64,000 nt of DNA from Polynucleobacter sp. 71A-WALBACH. GTDB lineage: Bacteria > Pseudomonadota > Gammaproteobacteria > Burkholderiales > Burkholderiaceae. A program made the translations under genes and the position numbers. Below the pieces are notes generated by a model. The model was not told the DNA's origin. It saw nothing but the letters and a program-made list of their open reading frames with translations, and made no database searches. The stretch lies in NCBI RefSeq assembly GCF_018882365.1, contig NZ_JACVOP010000001.1:1158449-1222448 (forward strand), in the 5' to 3' direction. Shown here piece after piece: positions 18,744 to 28,891 of this stretch; positions within the stretch are counted from its first letter, which is position 1, and every line of letters starts with the position of its first letter.

Positions 18744-19655
18744 ATGTCTGTACGTATCGACGGCGTTGTCTTGCTTGATAAACCTGCTGGTATGAGCTCG
18801 CAAGGCGCAGTCACTGCCGTCAAGCGCGCCCTTAATGCAGAAAAAGCAGGGCACACTGGCACTCTAGATCCAATGGCCACTGGCTTACTGCCCATTTGTT
18901 TGGGTGAGGCAACGAAGTACTCCCAGGATTTATTAGAGGCTGATAAAAGTTATATCGCTCAGGTGAAATTTGGTCAGCGTACAGATACAGGTGATGCTGA
19001 AGGCCTAGTGATTGAAGAGCTGCCTTTGCCTGCATTCGCTGATGAGGCTGATATCAAAGCTGCATTGGATGCTTTATTGCCAGCTTTTACCGGCCCAATT
19101 AGCCAGATTCCACCAATGTATTCCGCGCTGAAGCGTGATGGTAAGCCTTTATATGAATATGCTCGTGCTGGTGTTGAGTTGGAGCGTGCTCCTCGAGACA
19201 TTACGATTCATGCAATTCGTTGGACCAGCATTAACTGGCCAGAAGCAACTTTAGAAGTAAGCTGTAGTAAGGGTACTTACATCCGTGTATTGGCTGAGGA
19301 TATTGGTAAGGCCTTGGCTTGTGGCGCCCATTTAGTTGGTTTGCGTCGCACCGAAGTAGGCCACCTCACTCTCGAACAGTCTTTCACAATCGAATCCATT
19401 CAGAAGGGCTTGCAAGATAGCTCTAATTACATCTTGCCAGTCGATGCTCTTTTGCAAACCTTGCCACACTTAACTGTAGATGAGCAACAAGCAAGACGCT
19501 TAGAGATGGGGCAACGCGTTCCTCTTAATTTACCTTCGATAGAAGCGCTAGTGCGTATCTATCGTGCAACTGCTGCCCCACATAATTTTATTGGTACTGG
19601 AGATTGGCGCTCTGGGGTATTGCATCCTAAGCGGCTAATTTCTTCAGCGCATTAA
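18744..19655 (+). CDS. truB: tRNA pseudouridine(55) synthase TruB
   Basis: 303 residues. The catalytic aspartate is D42 in GHTGTLDPMATG. The downstream KRDGKPLYEYAR and CSKGTYIRVLAEDIG blocks are characteristic. TruB converts U55 of the T-loop to pseudouridine. It is the last gene of the nusA operon. A 59-bp gap without a clear terminator separates it from typA, so read-through into typA is possible. Confidence 0.97.
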   Translation: MSVRIDGVVLLDKPAGMSSQGAVTAVKRALNAEKAGHTGTLDPMATGLLPICLGEATKYSQDLLEADKSYIAQVKFGQRTDTGDAEGLVIEELPLPAFADEADIKAALDALLPAFTGPISQIPPMYSALKRDGKPLYEYARAGVELERAPRDITIHAIRWTSINWPEATLEVSCSKGTYIRVLAEDIGKALACGAHLVGLRRTEVGHLTLEQSFTIESIQKGLQDSSNYILPVDALLQTLPHLTVDEQQARRLEMGQRVPLNLPSIEALVRIYRATAAPHNFIGTGDWRSGVLHPKRLISSAH

Positions 19656-19714
19656 TTTTTTACCTATTGATTTATTTACTTTAACAACCACATTCTTAAC
19701 TTCAGAAGCTTCAC

Positions 19715-21532
19715 ATGACTAAACGCGCACTTCGTAATATCGCCATCATCGCCCACGTTGACCACGGTAAAACTACTTTGGTTGACCAACTCTTGCGCCA
19801 ATCTGGCACATTCCGCTCAAATGAAAAAATGACCGAACGCGTCATGGACTCAAATGATTTGGAAAAAGAGCGTGGCATTACTATTTTGTCCAAGAACTGT
19901 GCGGTTGAGTATGACGGCACACATATCAACATCGTAGACACACCAGGACACGCCGACTTCGGTGGTGAGGTAGAGCGTGTGCTCTCCATGGTTGACGGTG
20001 TTTTGCTCTTGGTTGACGCAGTTGAAGGCCCAATGCCACAAACTCGCTTCGTAACTAAGAAGGCCTTGGCTCTTGGTTTGAAGCCAATTGTGGTGATTAA
20101 CAAGGTTGACCGTCCAGGCGCACGCTGCGACTACGTAATCAATGCAACTTTTGAGTTGTTTGACAAACTTGGCGCGACTGAAGAGCAGCTCGATTTCCCG
20201 ATCATCTACGCATCAGGCTTGAATGGCTATGCAGGAACAACAGAAGATGTTCGTGAAGGCGATATGCGTCCATTGTTTGACGCTGTCTTGAAATACGTGC
20301 CTGTGCGTGATGATGATCCAGATGGTCCTTTGCAATTCCAGATCTCTTCAATCGATTACAACAGCTATGTCGGTAAGATCGGTGTTGGTCGTATCAGCCG
20401 TGGTCGAGTGAAGTCTGGCATGGAAGTGGTTTGCATGAACGGCCCCGATGGCGTTCCATTTAAAGGCCGTATAAACCAGGTATTGAAATTTAAAGGTCTA
20501 GAGCGTGAAATCGTTGAAGAGGCTGTTGCTGGCGATATCGCTTTAATTAACGGTATTGAAGAGTTGGCAATTGGTACAACGGTTTGTGCGGTTGATAAGC
20601 CAGATCCATTGCCAATGCTGAAGATTGATGAGCCAACATTGACCATGAACTTTATGGTGAACACCAGCCCATTGGCTGGTCGTGAAGGCAAGTTTGTTAC
20701 CAGCCGTCAAATTCGTGAGCGTCTTGATCGTGAATTGAAAGCCAATATGGCTTTGCGTGTTCGTCAGACTGATGACGATACCGTATTCGAAGTCTCAGGT
20801 CGCGGTGAGTTGCATTTAACGATTTTGGTTGAAACTATGCGTCGTGAAGGCTATGAAATGGCCGTTTCCCGTCCACGCGTAGTGTTCCACGAAGAGAACG
20901 GTGTCAAGATGGAGCCATACGAAAACTTAACTGTGGACGTAGAAGATGCTACTCAAGGTGCTGTAATGGAAGACTTGGGCAAGCGTAAGGGCGAGTTGCA
21001 AGATATGGTGAGTGATGGAAAAGGTCGTACCCGTCTTGAGTACCGTATTCCTGCGCGTGGCTTGATCGGTTTCCAGGGCGATTTCATGACCATGACTCGT
21101 GGTAATGGCTTGATGAGTCATACATTTGATTGTTACGCACCAGCTAAAGACGGAATTTTAGGTGAGCGCCATAACGGCGTATTGATTAGCCAGGATGATG
21201 GTGAAGCAGTTGCTTACGCTATTTGGAAACTGCAAGATCGCGGTCGTATGTTTGTAAAGCACGGCGATCCGGTCTATGAAGGTATGGTGATTGGTATTCA
21301 TAGTCGTGACAATGACTTGGTTGTGAACCCAATTAAAGGTAAGCAATTAACTAACGTGCGCTCTTCAGGTACCGATGAAGCTGTTCGTTTAGTGACTCCA
21401 ATCGACTTGACCTTAGAGTACGCGGTTGAATTTATTAGCGACGATGAATTGGTAGAAGTAACACCAAAAAGCGTACGAATTCGTAAGCGCTACTTGAAAG
21501 AGCATGATCGTAAAAAAGCATCTCGCGAGTAA
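19715..21532 (+). CDS. typA: Ribosome-associated GTPase TypA/BipA
   Basis: 605 residues. G1 [11 protein letters not shown]3 [14 protein letters not shown] and G4 NKVDRPG identify a translational GTPase. EF-G-like domains III and V and the unique BipA C-terminal domain follow. BipA acts in 50S assembly at low temperature and in stress adaptation. A strong intrinsic terminator lies 38 bp downstream. Confidence 0.97.
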   Translation: MTKRALRNIAIIAHVDHGKTTLVDQLLRQSGTFRSNEKMTERVMDSNDLEKERGITILSKNCAVEYDGTHINIVDTPGHADFGGEVERVLSMVDGVLLLVDAVEGPMPQTRFVTKKALALGLKPIVVINKVDRPGARCDYVINATFELFDKLGATEEQLDFPIIYASGLNGYAGTTEDVREGDMRPLFDAVLKYVPVRDDDPDGPLQFQISSIDYNSYVGKIGVGRISRGRVKSGMEVVCMNGPDGVPFKGRINQVLKFKGLEREIVEEAVAGDIALINGIEELAIGTTVCAVDKPDPLPMLKIDEPTLTMNFMVNTSPLAGREGKFVTSRQIRERLDRELKANMALRVRQTDDDTVFEVSGRGELHLTILVETMRREGYEMAVSRPRVVFHEENGVKMEPYENLTVDVEDATQGAVMEDLGKRKGELQDMVSDGKGRTRLEYRIPARGLIGFQGDFMTMTRGNGLMSHTFDCYAPAKDGILGERHNGVLISQDDGEAVAYAIWKLQDRGRMFVKHGDPVYEGMVIGIHSRDNDLVVNPIKGKQLTNVRSSGTDEAVRLVTPIDLTLEYAVEFISDDELVEVTPKSVRIRKRYLKEHDRKKASRE

Positions 21533-21570
21533 TTTCCTCGACTTGTTTTAATCAGTCATGCCGCTAGTTA

Positions 21571-21604
21571 AATAAGAGTCACCTTTGGGTGGCTCTTATT
21601 TTTC
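21571..21604 (+). terminator. Intrinsic terminator after typA
   Basis: AATAAGAGTCACC and GGTGGCTCTTATT form a 13-bp stem with one G-T pair around a TTTG loop and run into TTTT. It ends the long housekeeping block. Confidence 0.88.
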
Positions 21605-21647
21605 CTTGATACCTGTTTTCCTAAAATCTAAGTAAATTATTTATTTC

Positions 21648-24014
21648 ATGCTGCCATCCATCGAACAACGCCTTGCCCAAGAGTTATCCGCTAAACCCGC
21701 TCAAGTAGCCGCTGCTATTGCCTTAATGGATGAGGGTGCAACAGTTCCCTTTATTGCACGATATCGCAAAGAAGCGACGGGTGGTTTGGATGACACGCAG
21801 TTACGATTATTGGAAGATCGCCTAGGTTATCTGCGAGAGCTCGAAGAGCGCCGCAAAGCGATTGTGAGTTCAATTGAAGAGCAGGGCAAGATGACGCCAG
21901 AATTGCTCAAAGCTATCATGCTGGCTGAGGATAAGACACGTCTTGAGGATCTCTATTTGCCTTATAAGGTCAAGCGTCGCACCAAAGCTCAAATCGCCCT
22001 AGAGGCTGGATTGGAGCCTCTAGCAAATGACTTATTGGCTAATCCAACCCTTGATCCAGAGCTAGAGGCTGCTAAATATTTAAAAGAAGCTTTTACATCA
22101 GATCAAGGTGAGAATCCTGGCGTAGTGGATACCAAGGCTGCTTTAGAGGGTGCCCGTCAGATTTTAATGGAGCGTTTTGCGGAAGATGCGGGACTAGTGC
22201 AATCACTAAGAACGTATTTACAAGAGCATGGCGTTGTGGAATCTAAAGTCATCGCTGGTAAAGAGCAAGAGGGCGAGAAATTCGCTGACTACTTTGATTA
22301 TTCGGAGCCCATTTCAGCGATTCCATCACATCGTGCCTTGGCTTTATTTAGAGGTCGCCGCGAGCAAATGTTGATGGTCAATCTGCGTCTAGATACTGAA
22401 GAAGAAAAACCTAGGTGGGATGCGCCACATAACCCTTGTGAATCCCGCATTGCTAACCAGTTCAAGATTAAAAATGAAGGTCGTCCCGCGGATCAGTGGT
22501 TAGCTGAGACTGTTCGTTGGACTTGGCGTATCAAGTGTTCTATGCACTTAGAGTCTGAGCTGATGAGCGCCCTACGGGAGCGCTCCGAGACTGAGGCTAT
22601 CAATGTCTTCGCCCGAAATCTTAAAGATTTACTATTGGCCGCACCTGCTGGACCTAAGGTAACGATTGGCTTGGATCCAGGTATGAGAACAGGAGTCAAG
22701 GTTGCTGTAGTCGATGCGACTGGTAAGGTGGTAGACACCGAAGTGATTTATCCACATCAACCAAAGAATGATTGGGATGGCTCATTGCACACGCTGGCTA
22801 AATTAGCGGAGAAGCATAAGGCGACCCTAATCTCAATCGGTAACGGTACGGCATCACGTGAGACTGATAAGTTGGCGCAAGATTTAATTAAAGCTAAGCC
22901 AGAACTCAAGCTGACGAAGATTGTCGTGTCGGAAGCAGGGGCATCAGTCTACTCAGCCTCTGAGTACGCCTCAAAAGAATTACCAGGCATGGATGTGTCT
23001 TTGCGTGGAGCAGTATCAATAGCGCGAAGGTTGCAAGATCCCTTGGCTGAGCTTGTCAAGATTGATCCGAAGTCTATTGGTGTTGGCCAGTATCAACATG
23101 ATGTGATGCAGACTCAACTAGCTAAGTCATTGGTGGCGGTAGTTGAGGATTGCGTGAATGCAGTAGGTGTAGATGTGAACACCGCTTCGGCACCTTTGCT
23201 ATCAAGGGTTTCTGGTCTAAGTAGTGCCGTTGCTGAGGGTATTGTCACTTATCGAGATAGTAATGGCGCCTTTCAGACGCGGGCAGATTTACGGAGTGTG
23301 CCGCGCCTAGGCGACAAGACCTTTGAGCAAGCTGCCGGTTTCTTGCGCATCATGAATGGCAAAGATCCATTAGATGCATCCGCAGTCCATCCAGAATCCT
23401 ATCCTTTGGTAGAAAAGATTCTGAAAGATATTAAAAAGGGCGTAAAGGAAGTTATTGGAGATGCTGGAATACTGAAAGGCCTCAACCCAGAAAAGTATGC
23501 GGATGAGAAGTTTGGTGTTCCTACAGTTACCGACATCATTAAAGAATTAGAAAAGCCGGGTCGCGATCCACGTCCTGAATTCACCACAGCAACATTTAAA
23601 GATGGCGTTGAAAAAATTAGCGATCTCAAAGCGGACATGATTTTGGAAGGCGTTGTCACTAACGTTGCAGCCTTTGGTGCCTTTGTAGACATTGGCGTTC
23701 ATCAAGACGGCTTAGTGCATATTTCTGCTTTAGCTAATACCTTTGTTAAAGACCCACATTCGGTAGTAAAAGCAGGGCAGGTTGTTAAAGTGAAAGTCTT
23801 GGAAGTAGATGAAAAGCGTAAACGGATTGCGTTGACGATGCGACTCTCTGATGAGGCGCCTAAATCAGCTCCAGGCGTAAGGTCAGAGCAACGAACTCCG
23901 AACCGCCCAGGAGTACCAAGAGCTCCAGAAGCCAGAAGACCGCAGGAAGATAGAAGATCTGCGCCCCCCATCAATAATGCGATGGCGGATGCCTTAAGAA
24001 AGTTAAGAGGCTGA
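21648..24014 (+). CDS. tex: Tex-family S1 RNA-binding protein
   Basis: 788 residues with the full Tex layout: helical Tex_N domain (1-200), YqgF/RNase H-like domain (about 330-460, starting [12 protein letters not shown]), helix-hairpin-helix domains (about 500-640) and a C-terminal S1 domain (about 655-725, [16 protein letters not shown]). An R/P-rich tail follows. Tex relates to eukaryotic Spt6 and is implicated in transcription. Its exact role is not settled. No Shine-Dalgarno is evident before the ATG. Confidence 0.94.
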   Translation: MLPSIEQRLAQELSAKPAQVAAAIALMDEGATVPFIARYRKEATGGLDDTQLRLLEDRLGYLRELEERRKAIVSSIEEQGKMTPELLKAIMLAEDKTRLEDLYLPYKVKRRTKAQIALEAGLEPLANDLLANPTLDPELEAAKYLKEAFTSDQGENPGVVDTKAALEGARQILMERFAEDAGLVQSLRTYLQEHGVVESKVIAGKEQEGEKFADYFDYSEPISAIPSHRALALFRGRREQMLMVNLRLDTEEEKPRWDAPHNPCESRIANQFKIKNEGRPADQWLAETVRWTWRIKCSMHLESELMSALRERSETEAINVFARNLKDLLLAAPAGPKVTIGLDPGMRTGVKVAVVDATGKVVDTEVIYPHQPKNDWDGSLHTLAKLAEKHKATLISIGNGTASRETDKLAQDLIKAKPELKLTKIVVSEAGASVYSASEYASKELPGMDVSLRGAVSIARRLQDPLAELVKIDPKSIGVGQYQHDVMQTQLAKSLVAVVEDCVNAVGVDVNTASAPLLSRVSGLSSAVAEGIVTYRDSNGAFQTRADLRSVPRLGDKTFEQAAGFLRIMNGKDPLDASAVHPESYPLVEKILKDIKKGVKEVIGDAGILKGLNPEKYADEKFGVPTVTDIIKELEKPGRDPRPEFTTATFKDGVEKISDLKADMILEGVVTNVAAFGAFVDIGVHQDGLVHISALANTFVKDPHSVVKAGQVVKVKVLEVDEKRKRIALTMRLSDEAPKSAPGVRSEQRTPNRPGVPRAPEARRPQEDRRSAPPINNAMADALRKLRG

Positions 24015-24080
24015 AGCTAAAAAACATTACACTTTGCAAGATAAGGTGTGACTGTAAATGGGGATAGAGATAAAAATCAT

Positions 24081-24839
24081 ATGATTCTGGTGAAACCTAT
24101 TCTGATGGCTTTTCTGGCTCTCTATGCCTTTGCTTCTTTAGCTCAAGCAGTCCCAACGGTAGCGGCCGCCTCAGATTTAAAGTTTCCTTTAGAAGAGATA
24201 GCTGCTAACTATAAGTCCGATAAAGGCCAAGCCGTGAAGTTGGTATTTGGCTCATCTGGTGTGCTGTGGCAGCAAGTTAAAAACGGGGCGCCCTTTAGCT
24301 TGCTGATGTCGGCTGATGAAGCATACGTAGATGACCTATTTAAAAATAACTTAACGATAGATGGTGGGACTCTCTACGCTATTGGCAGAATTGTTCTCTT
24401 GGAGAAAAAGGGCAGCCCAATTAAGCTCAGTATCGACAAGGAGGGCTTGATTAAAGCGATTCAGGATGCCAAGAAAATCGCAATCGCCAATCCAGCTCAC
24501 GCTCCTTATGGCAGGGCTGCTAAAGAATATCTCACCAGCATGGGAGTTTGGGAGCTCATCGAGCCCAAGCTAGTATTTGGGGAAAATATTTCACAGGCAA
24601 CTATGTTTGCTTTAACCGGCTCGGCAGACTTTGCAATCTCGGCCTTATCTCTGGCCTCATCACCGCAAATCCAAGTTCAATCGACCTATGTGCTGATCCC
24701 AGATACTTTGCATAAGCCACTGAAACATAGAATGGTCTTATTAAAAAATACTGCATTCAGCGCCAAAGATTTTTACATCTACCTTCAAGAGCCTAAGTCG
24801 AAGCAAGTGATGACGAGGTATGGATTTGCTACTCCGTAG
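24081..24839 (+). CDS. ModA-like periplasmic oxyanion-binding protein in an arsenic operon
   Basis: 252 residues from ATG 24081. The frame extends to a GTG at 24048, but the internal ATG gives a normal signal peptide ending in SLAQA. The mature protein begins with VAAASDLKFPLEEIAANY, the ModA hallmark. The ligand loop FGSSGVLWQQV and ANPAHAPYGRAA segment of the type II periplasmic-binding fold follow. Classical ModA delivers molybdate to ModBC, but no permease or ATPase is adjacent. Instead arsR, arsC and acr3 follow, 37 bp downstream on the same strand. It may be an orphan ModA, or a binding protein for another oxyanion in arsenic handling. The latter is inference from context only. Confidence 0.8.
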   Translation: MILVKPILMAFLALYAFASLAQAVPTVAAASDLKFPLEEIAANYKSDKGQAVKLVFGSSGVLWQQVKNGAPFSLLMSADEAYVDDLFKNNLTIDGGTLYAIGRIVLLEKKGSPIKLSIDKEGLIKAIQDAKKIAIANPAHAPYGRAAKEYLTSMGVWELIEPKLVFGENISQATMFALTGSADFAISALSLASSPQIQVQSTYVLIPDTLHKPLKHRMVLLKNTAFSAKDFYIYLQEPKSKQVMTRYGFATP

Positions 24840-24876
24840 TCATTAATTTGTAATATTGTTTCATTATTGTCGAATT

Positions 24877-25206
24877 ATGAAAAATACAGAAGCAATACAG
24901 GCATTCATCGCTTTGGGCCAAGAGTCGCGTTTAAATGTCTACCGACTCATTGTTCAGAAGGGGGATGCAGGTTTGTTGCCCTCACAAATTCATGAGATGC
25001 TGGGCATACCAAATGCAACACTCAGCTTTCATTTAAAAGAGCTTTATCAGGCTAATCTCATTACGGTAGAGCGTCAAAGCCGAAACTTGATCTACAGACC
25101 AAACCCCGGTACGGTTGAAAATCTTAGCCAATTTCTATTGGCCAACTGCTGTGGTGGTAAATCATGTAAACCAAGCCAAGTCGCAAAGAAGGTAAAAGTC
25201 CAATGA
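24877..25206 (+). CDS. arsR: ArsR-family arsenic-responsive repressor
   Basis: 109 residues from ATG 24877. A TTG at 24856 is in frame, but the ATG matches family length. A winged helix-turn-helix spans about 10-85, with a recognition region of NATLSFHLKEL type. The C-terminus carries NCCGGKSC (Cys90, 91 and 96). Vicinal Cys pairs plus a third Cys at the C-terminus form the As(III)-binding site in the AfArsR-type subgroup, unlike the E. coli site in the HTH. It probably represses its own operon. The stop overlaps arsC (ATGA). Confidence 0.9.
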   Translation: MKNTEAIQAFIALGQESRLNVYRLIVQKGDAGLLPSQIHEMLGIPNATLSFHLKELYQANLITVERQSRNLIYRPNPGTVENLSQFLLANCCGGKSCKPSQVAKKVKVQ

Positions 25207-25682
25207 AGCAGTACAACATTCTTTTCTTGTGTACACATAACTCTGCTCGTTCCGTATTGGGAGAGGTGCTAGCCTCTACCCACCCTAGCGGGAAATTCTT
25301 TGGCTATTCAGCAGGATCAAGCCCTGGAACTTCCGTTAATCCCATTGCAAAAGAAATTGCCATAGAGCTAGGTTTCGATGAAAGCAAGCTACGCTCAAAG
25401 AGTTGGGATGAGTTTGCTCTTCCTGGCGCCCCTAAGATGGATTTTATTATTACGGTTTGTGATAATGCAGCCGGCGAGGTCTGCCCTTTTTGGCCTGGCA
25501 GTCCAGTTACTGCACATTGGGGCTTCCCCGATCCATCACAAGTACAGGGTAGCAATTTGGAGAGGAAGACTGCTTTTAATGAAGTAAAAAATGGCCTACA
25601 AAGACGCCTCGATATTTTGGCTGCCATGCCATTAGAAAAACTCGACTCCCTGAGTCTAAAAGAGGTCCATACAAAAGCATGA
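25203..25682 (+). CDS. arsC: Arsenate reductase, low-molecular-weight phosphatase type
   Basis: 159 residues. The P-loop CTHNSAR (C10 to R16) is the C-X5-R of LMW-phosphatase-like arsenate reductases, which reduce As(V) to As(III). Two further cysteines (C86, C94) sit in the [12 protein letters not shown] segment and could form the redox relay. HWGFPDPS is also conserved in this group. The start overlaps arsR and the stop overlaps acr3, so reduction and export are translationally coupled. Confidence 0.92.
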   Translation: MKQYNILFLCTHNSARSVLGEVLASTHPSGKFFGYSAGSSPGTSVNPIAKEIAIELGFDESKLRSKSWDEFALPGAPKMDFIITVCDNAAGEVCPFWPGSPVTAHWGFPDPSQVQGSNLERKTAFNEVKNGLQRRLDILAAMPLEKLDSLSLKEVHTKA

Positions 25683-26722
25683 GTTCAATTACTAAAAAAC
25701 TGTCTTTCCTAGATCGCTATCTAACGGTTTGGATTTTTGTGGCGATGGCGACGGGGATTGCCTTGGGTCACTTCATGCCTGGTATTGAAGGGTTTATCAA
25801 TGCCTTCCAGGTAGGGACAACCAATATCCCAATCGCTATTGGCTTGATATTAATGATGTACCCTCCATTTGCTAAGGTCCGCTACGAAGACCTACCGGAT
25901 GTCTTTAAGGACAAGCGCATCTTCCTAGTCTCGCTACTAATGAACTGGTTTATTGCGCCAACATTAATGTTCTTTTTGGCGATTATCTTTGTCCCAGATC
26001 AGCCCGAATATATGGCTGGCCTAATTCTGATTGGCATTGCACCTTGTATTGCGATGGTGATTGTTTGGAATGATTTAGCAAAGGGTTCAACAGAATATGC
26101 TGCTGGTTTGGTTGCATTTAATGCGATCTTTCAGGTTCTATTCTTTAGCGTCTATGCTTATTTCTTTCTCACCATATTGCCTCCTTACTTTGGATTAGCG
26201 GGGGCTAATGTCAGTGTGAGTATGGGCGAAATTGCTCAAAGTGTTTTTATTTATCTCGGAGTGCCTTGTATTGCAGGCATATTGACTCGAGTCGTGATGC
26301 TCAAATACATTTCCAAGGATCGCTATCACGAGCAGTTTGTACCTCGAATTGGAAAGATCACCTTGATCGCCTTACTGTTTACGATTGTGGTGATGTTTAG
26401 TCTAAAGGGTAATTTGATTCTGTCATTACCTTTGGATGTCGTGACGATCGCGGTTCCATTGCTAATCTTTTTCCTCATCATGTTTTTACTGACATTTTTT
26501 GTGACTGGCAGAATGGGGATCGATTACAAGCGTTGTTGCACGCTTTCATTTACAGCCTCAAGTAATAACTTTGAGCTGGCTATCGCTGTAGCGATTGCAG
26601 TATTCGGCATCAATTCTGGCGCTGCCTTTGCAGCGGTGATAGGCCCCCTAGTAGAGGTACCCATCATGATTGGCTTAGTTGCCGTAGCGCTTTGGGTTAA
26701 AGCGCGTTATTTTGATCAATAG
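25679..26722 (+). CDS. acr3: ACR3-family arsenite efflux permease
   Basis: 347 residues with about ten membrane helices. The essential Cys of helix 4 is C123 in [17 protein letters not shown] charged helix-9 segment [17 protein letters not shown] is also present. Acr3 exports arsenite using the proton motive force and completes the resistance operon. Its 3' end converges with the next small minus-strand gene, 7 bp away. Confidence 0.95.
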   Translation: MSSITKKLSFLDRYLTVWIFVAMATGIALGHFMPGIEGFINAFQVGTTNIPIAIGLILMMYPPFAKVRYEDLPDVFKDKRIFLVSLLMNWFIAPTLMFFLAIIFVPDQPEYMAGLILIGIAPCIAMVIVWNDLAKGSTEYAAGLVAFNAIFQVLFFSVYAYFFLTILPPYFGLAGANVSVSMGEIAQSVFIYLGVPCIAGILTRVVMLKYISKDRYHEQFVPRIGKITLIALLFTIVVMFSLKGNLILSLPLDVVTIAVPLLIFFLIMFLLTFFVTGRMGIDYKRCCTLSFTASSNNFELAIAVAIAVFGINSGAAFAAVIGPLVEVPIMIGLVAVALWVKARYFDQ

Positions 26723-26729
26723 CTTTTGA

Positions 26730-26978
26730 TCAAGCGCGATAGGGTCGTACAAGCGCCTCTAAAGCAAAGGCATCATTCGAATGCCTGAGTCGATCTATTG
26801 ATTCTCTGAGCGCCTTTATTTCTTTGCATTTGAGCTTTCGAAGCTTCTTGCGATCCATGCCATAGGTATCCACTAAGTAGCGAACTCTGGATAGGCACAA
26901 CTGGAGGCGAATCAGCCAGTAAATGGCAAAAATTCCTGGTGCAAATAAGAGAAGTAAAATACTCATTTCGTAGTCCAT
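26730..26978 (-). CDS. Small membrane protein, unknown function
   Basis: 82 residues from ATG 26978 (ATG 26966 is the alternative). A further upstream extension would read through the terminator hairpin of the preceding gene and is unlikely. One strong N-terminal membrane helix (SILLLLFAPGIFAIYWLIRL) is followed by a highly basic, helical cytoplasmic tail. No family was recognised. It lies directly downstream of uspA on the same strand, separated by a terminator. Confidence 0.55.
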   Translation of the reverse strand: MDYEMSILLLLFAPGIFAIYWLIRLQLCLSRVRYLVDTYGMDRKKLRKLKCKEIKALRESIDRLRHSNDAFALEALVRPYRA

Positions 26979-27004
26979 AAAAAAGACCGCCACCTGGACG
27001 GTCT
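26978..27004 (-). terminator. Intrinsic terminator after uspA
   Basis: Read on the minus strand, AGACCG and CGGTCT pair across a 9-nt loop and run into TTTTTT. It lies 33 bp after the uspA stop and overlaps the first bases of the small downstream gene. Confidence 0.75.
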
Positions 27005-27036
27005 ATTCAAGTTAATGTAAAAATTAACCTTCGTTC

Positions 27037-27462
27037 TTATTTAATCAATAAAACAGGTTGCTTAGCTGCATTGCTTACCTTTTGGGCAACTGATCCCATG
27101 ATGGCATCAACAATACCGCTTCTACCCTTTGATCCCATTACTATCAGATCAAACTTTTCTTTATTTGCTAGAGCAATAATTTCGTTGGCAACGTTACCAC
27201 GCTTAATGACCATGCTGTGTTTGACGCCAGCAGTATCAAGAGCCTTTTGAGCCCCTTTGAGCTCTTTCTCGCTCACCTCACGGAGGTAGTCATCGATCAC
27301 ACTACTGGCTACAAATTGCTTCACGTGACCAAGGCCAATATCATCATGGATGCTGATTAATGTCACTGTGCACTTACTACGTAAATTTTTAGCCAACTTA
27401 CCAACATACTTAGCTGCGTTGAGCGATGATTTTGAGCCATCAACTGGTAATAGAATTTTCAT
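27037..27462 (-). CDS. Universal stress protein, ATP-binding type
   Basis: 141 residues from ATG 27462, which has GAAGG five nt upstream. An in-frame ATG at 27474 contains that Shine-Dalgarno and is rejected. The N-terminus MKILLPVDGS and the C-terminal GSKGRSGIVDAIMGSVAQ carry the G-2X-G-9X-G(S) nucleotide-binding motif of ATP-binding UspA proteins. UspA proteins promote survival under starvation, oxygen limitation and other stresses. It lies at the edge of the FNR-box island, but no FNR box was found in its own 125-bp upstream region. Confidence 0.9.
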   Translation of the reverse strand: MKILLPVDGSKSSLNAAKYVGKLAKNLRSKCTVTLISIHDDIGLGHVKQFVASSVIDDYLREVSEKELKGAQKALDTAGVKHSMVIKRGNVANEIIALANKEKFDLIVMGSKGRSGIVDAIMGSVAQKVSNAAKQPVLLIK

Positions 27463-27587
27463 AATGCCCTTCATTATTAAATTGATAAAACTGTTGCTAC
27501 CGAGATTTAATGTACTCCCTAAATACTGATAAATCTATATGCCTACTAATACCTTAGTAATTTATTAGTTTATTGACTTTTGTGGTT

Positions 27588-28361
27588 TTATTTTAAGAAA
27601 GCATCATAAAAGGTCTTCATGATGAGGATAGTAACCAGGATAAAGAAGCCTTTTCGGATAAAAGAGTTTCCATGTTTGATTGCAATCTTAGTGCCAATTT
27701 GACCGCCTACCAGATTTGCGCTGGCCATTAGTAAGCCAAGCTTCCAATCAAAGTAGCCAAGATAGAAAAAGACGCATAGCGCACCCAGATTGGAGGCAAT
27801 ATTGAGAAACTTTGCCGGTGCCGCAGACCGCAAAAAATCAAATCCCAAAATACGGGTATACAGCAGTTTATAAAAGGCTCCAGCTCCAGGCCCCAGAAAA
27901 CCGTCATAAAAGCCAATAATGCTGGCACCAGCAGAGGCAATGGCTTTTTGTTTATGGTGTTGATGTTTCGGTGCGTGAACTAGGCCGATACTGGATTTGA
28001 TATTAAAAAGAAGAAGTGCTATCAACAAAAATGGCAGGGCACCTCTGAGCCATTCAGTTGGTAACTGGGTAACGAGGTATGCACCTGCAACAGATGCACA
28101 AAAAGCAAATATGGAGGAAATGACGACCAAGCCCCAAGGGACCCTATTTGCCCTACTGTACTGAATGGCTGCTCCAATAGTCCCCACGATTGAGCCAAAC
28201 TTATTCACCGAAAGTAGGGTGGCCGGTAGAAAGCCTGGCAATACTGCAAAAAGGGCTGGTATCTGAATCATTCCGCCTCCACCGATGATGGAGTCCACTA
28301 GCCCCGCAAATAGTGCACAGGCTAACAATAGACTGAGGTCAAAAAATGAAAGTTCAAACAT
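27588..28361 (-). CDS. TSUP (TauE/SafE) family membrane transporter
   Basis: 257 residues with about seven or eight hydrophobic helices. The family hallmark GLVDSIIGGGGMIQIP is in the first helix pair and GFYDGFLGPGAGAF in the second half. TSUP proteins move sulfite, sulfoacetate or other organosulfur anions. The substrate cannot be told here. An FNR box lies 188 bp upstream, but its better -10 match points the other way. Confidence 0.88.
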   Translation of the reverse strand: MFELSFFDLSLLLACALFAGLVDSIIGGGGMIQIPALFAVLPGFLPATLLSVNKFGSIVGTIGAAIQYSRANRVPWGLVVISSIFAFCASVAGAYLVTQLPTEWLRGALPFLLIALLLFNIKSSIGLVHAPKHQHHKQKAIASAGASIIGFYDGFLGPGAGAFYKLLYTRILGFDFLRSAAPAKFLNIASNLGALCVFFYLGYFDWKLGLLMASANLVGGQIGTKIAIKHGNSFIRKGFFILVTILIMKTFYDAFLK

Positions 28362-28548
28362 TAAATTCCCTGCCTTAAAGTCGGCAATATTGATATTAGA
28401 TTAGTAAGATTGCTAAATTGTAAAGGGCGAATAGAATGCCTACTCCATATTTGTCTGGATCTACAGGAGAGGGCTTGCATTAGCGGGTATATCAAGCTAG
28501 CGATACCCTATGCATTTCTGTAATAGCAGTTTAGAAACGTCAGGAATA

Positions 28549-28589
28549 TTGATGTTTATCAATTTTTGAATTTGGTGGGGATCTATAAA
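28549..28589 (+). promoter_or_regulatory. FNR box 1 with -10 element, reading rightward
   Basis: TTGATGTTTATCAA at 28549-28562 is a perfect FNR/Anr palindrome (TTGAT-N4-ATCAA). TATAAA follows at 28584-28589, exactly 21 bp after the box, the geometry of a class II FNR-activated promoter. The predicted start is near 28596. No coding sequence follows, only the tRNA-like element at 28690-28763. Open frames downstream are 11 codons or less. Confidence 0.7.
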
Positions 28590-28689
28590 TGAGGCGTGGG
28601 GTGTGATGCGTAATTTAATTTGTGAGGGAAGCGCGAATTAAAGACTGTTTACCTTAGCGGCGAACATATCATTCCTTACTTTCCCCGGG

Positions 28690-28763
28690 TGTGGGTGTAG
28701 TTCAATGGCAGAACGATGACCTATTTATAGGCTGTTAAGAGGGTTCGATTCCCTCCACCACAT
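28690..28763 (+). tRNA. tRNA-like element, degenerate (no readable anticodon arm)
   Basis: The D-arm (GTTC/GAAC around AATGGCA) and the T-arm (GAGGG/CCCTC around TTCGATT) are perfect. The acceptor strands TGTGGGTG and CACCACA pair over 7 bp with one bulged G. Between the arms are 24 nt, the normal number, but they cannot form a 5-bp stem with a 7-nt loop. Only a CCTA/TAGG mini-hairpin forms. A CTGTTAA string identical to an Asn anticodon loop abuts the T-stem. CCA is not encoded. It is either a decayed tRNA or a tRNA-mimic RNA. It lies about 95 nt downstream of the FNR box 1 promoter. Confidence 0.5.
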
Positions 28764-28844
28764 CAAACAACCGCTCTCGATAAAAATTCCCATATAGGCA
28801 ATTCTCTCACCTAATTTAAGGGTGGTTTAATAAAATCAAAACTA

Positions 28845-28885
28845 TTGATATTTATCAAAACTACTTTTTTAAAGACGATTAAAAA
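28845..28885 (+). promoter_or_regulatory. FNR box 2 promoter driving a probable sRNA
   Basis: TTGATATTTATCAA (28845-28858) is a perfect FNR palindrome. The hexamer TTAAAA at 28880-28885 sits 21 bp after it, giving a start near 28892. A 9-bp inverted repeat CTACTTTTT/AAAAAGTAG (28861-28869 and 28881-28889) covers the spacer and -10 region and could be a second operator. Confidence 0.65.
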
Positions 28886-28891
28886 GTAGCT

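Noticed and set aside
26711-26733. Two TTGATCAA copies at the end of acr3
   Set aside because: Looks like FNR half-sites, but the spacing is wrong and it lies at a convergent gene end without a promoter.
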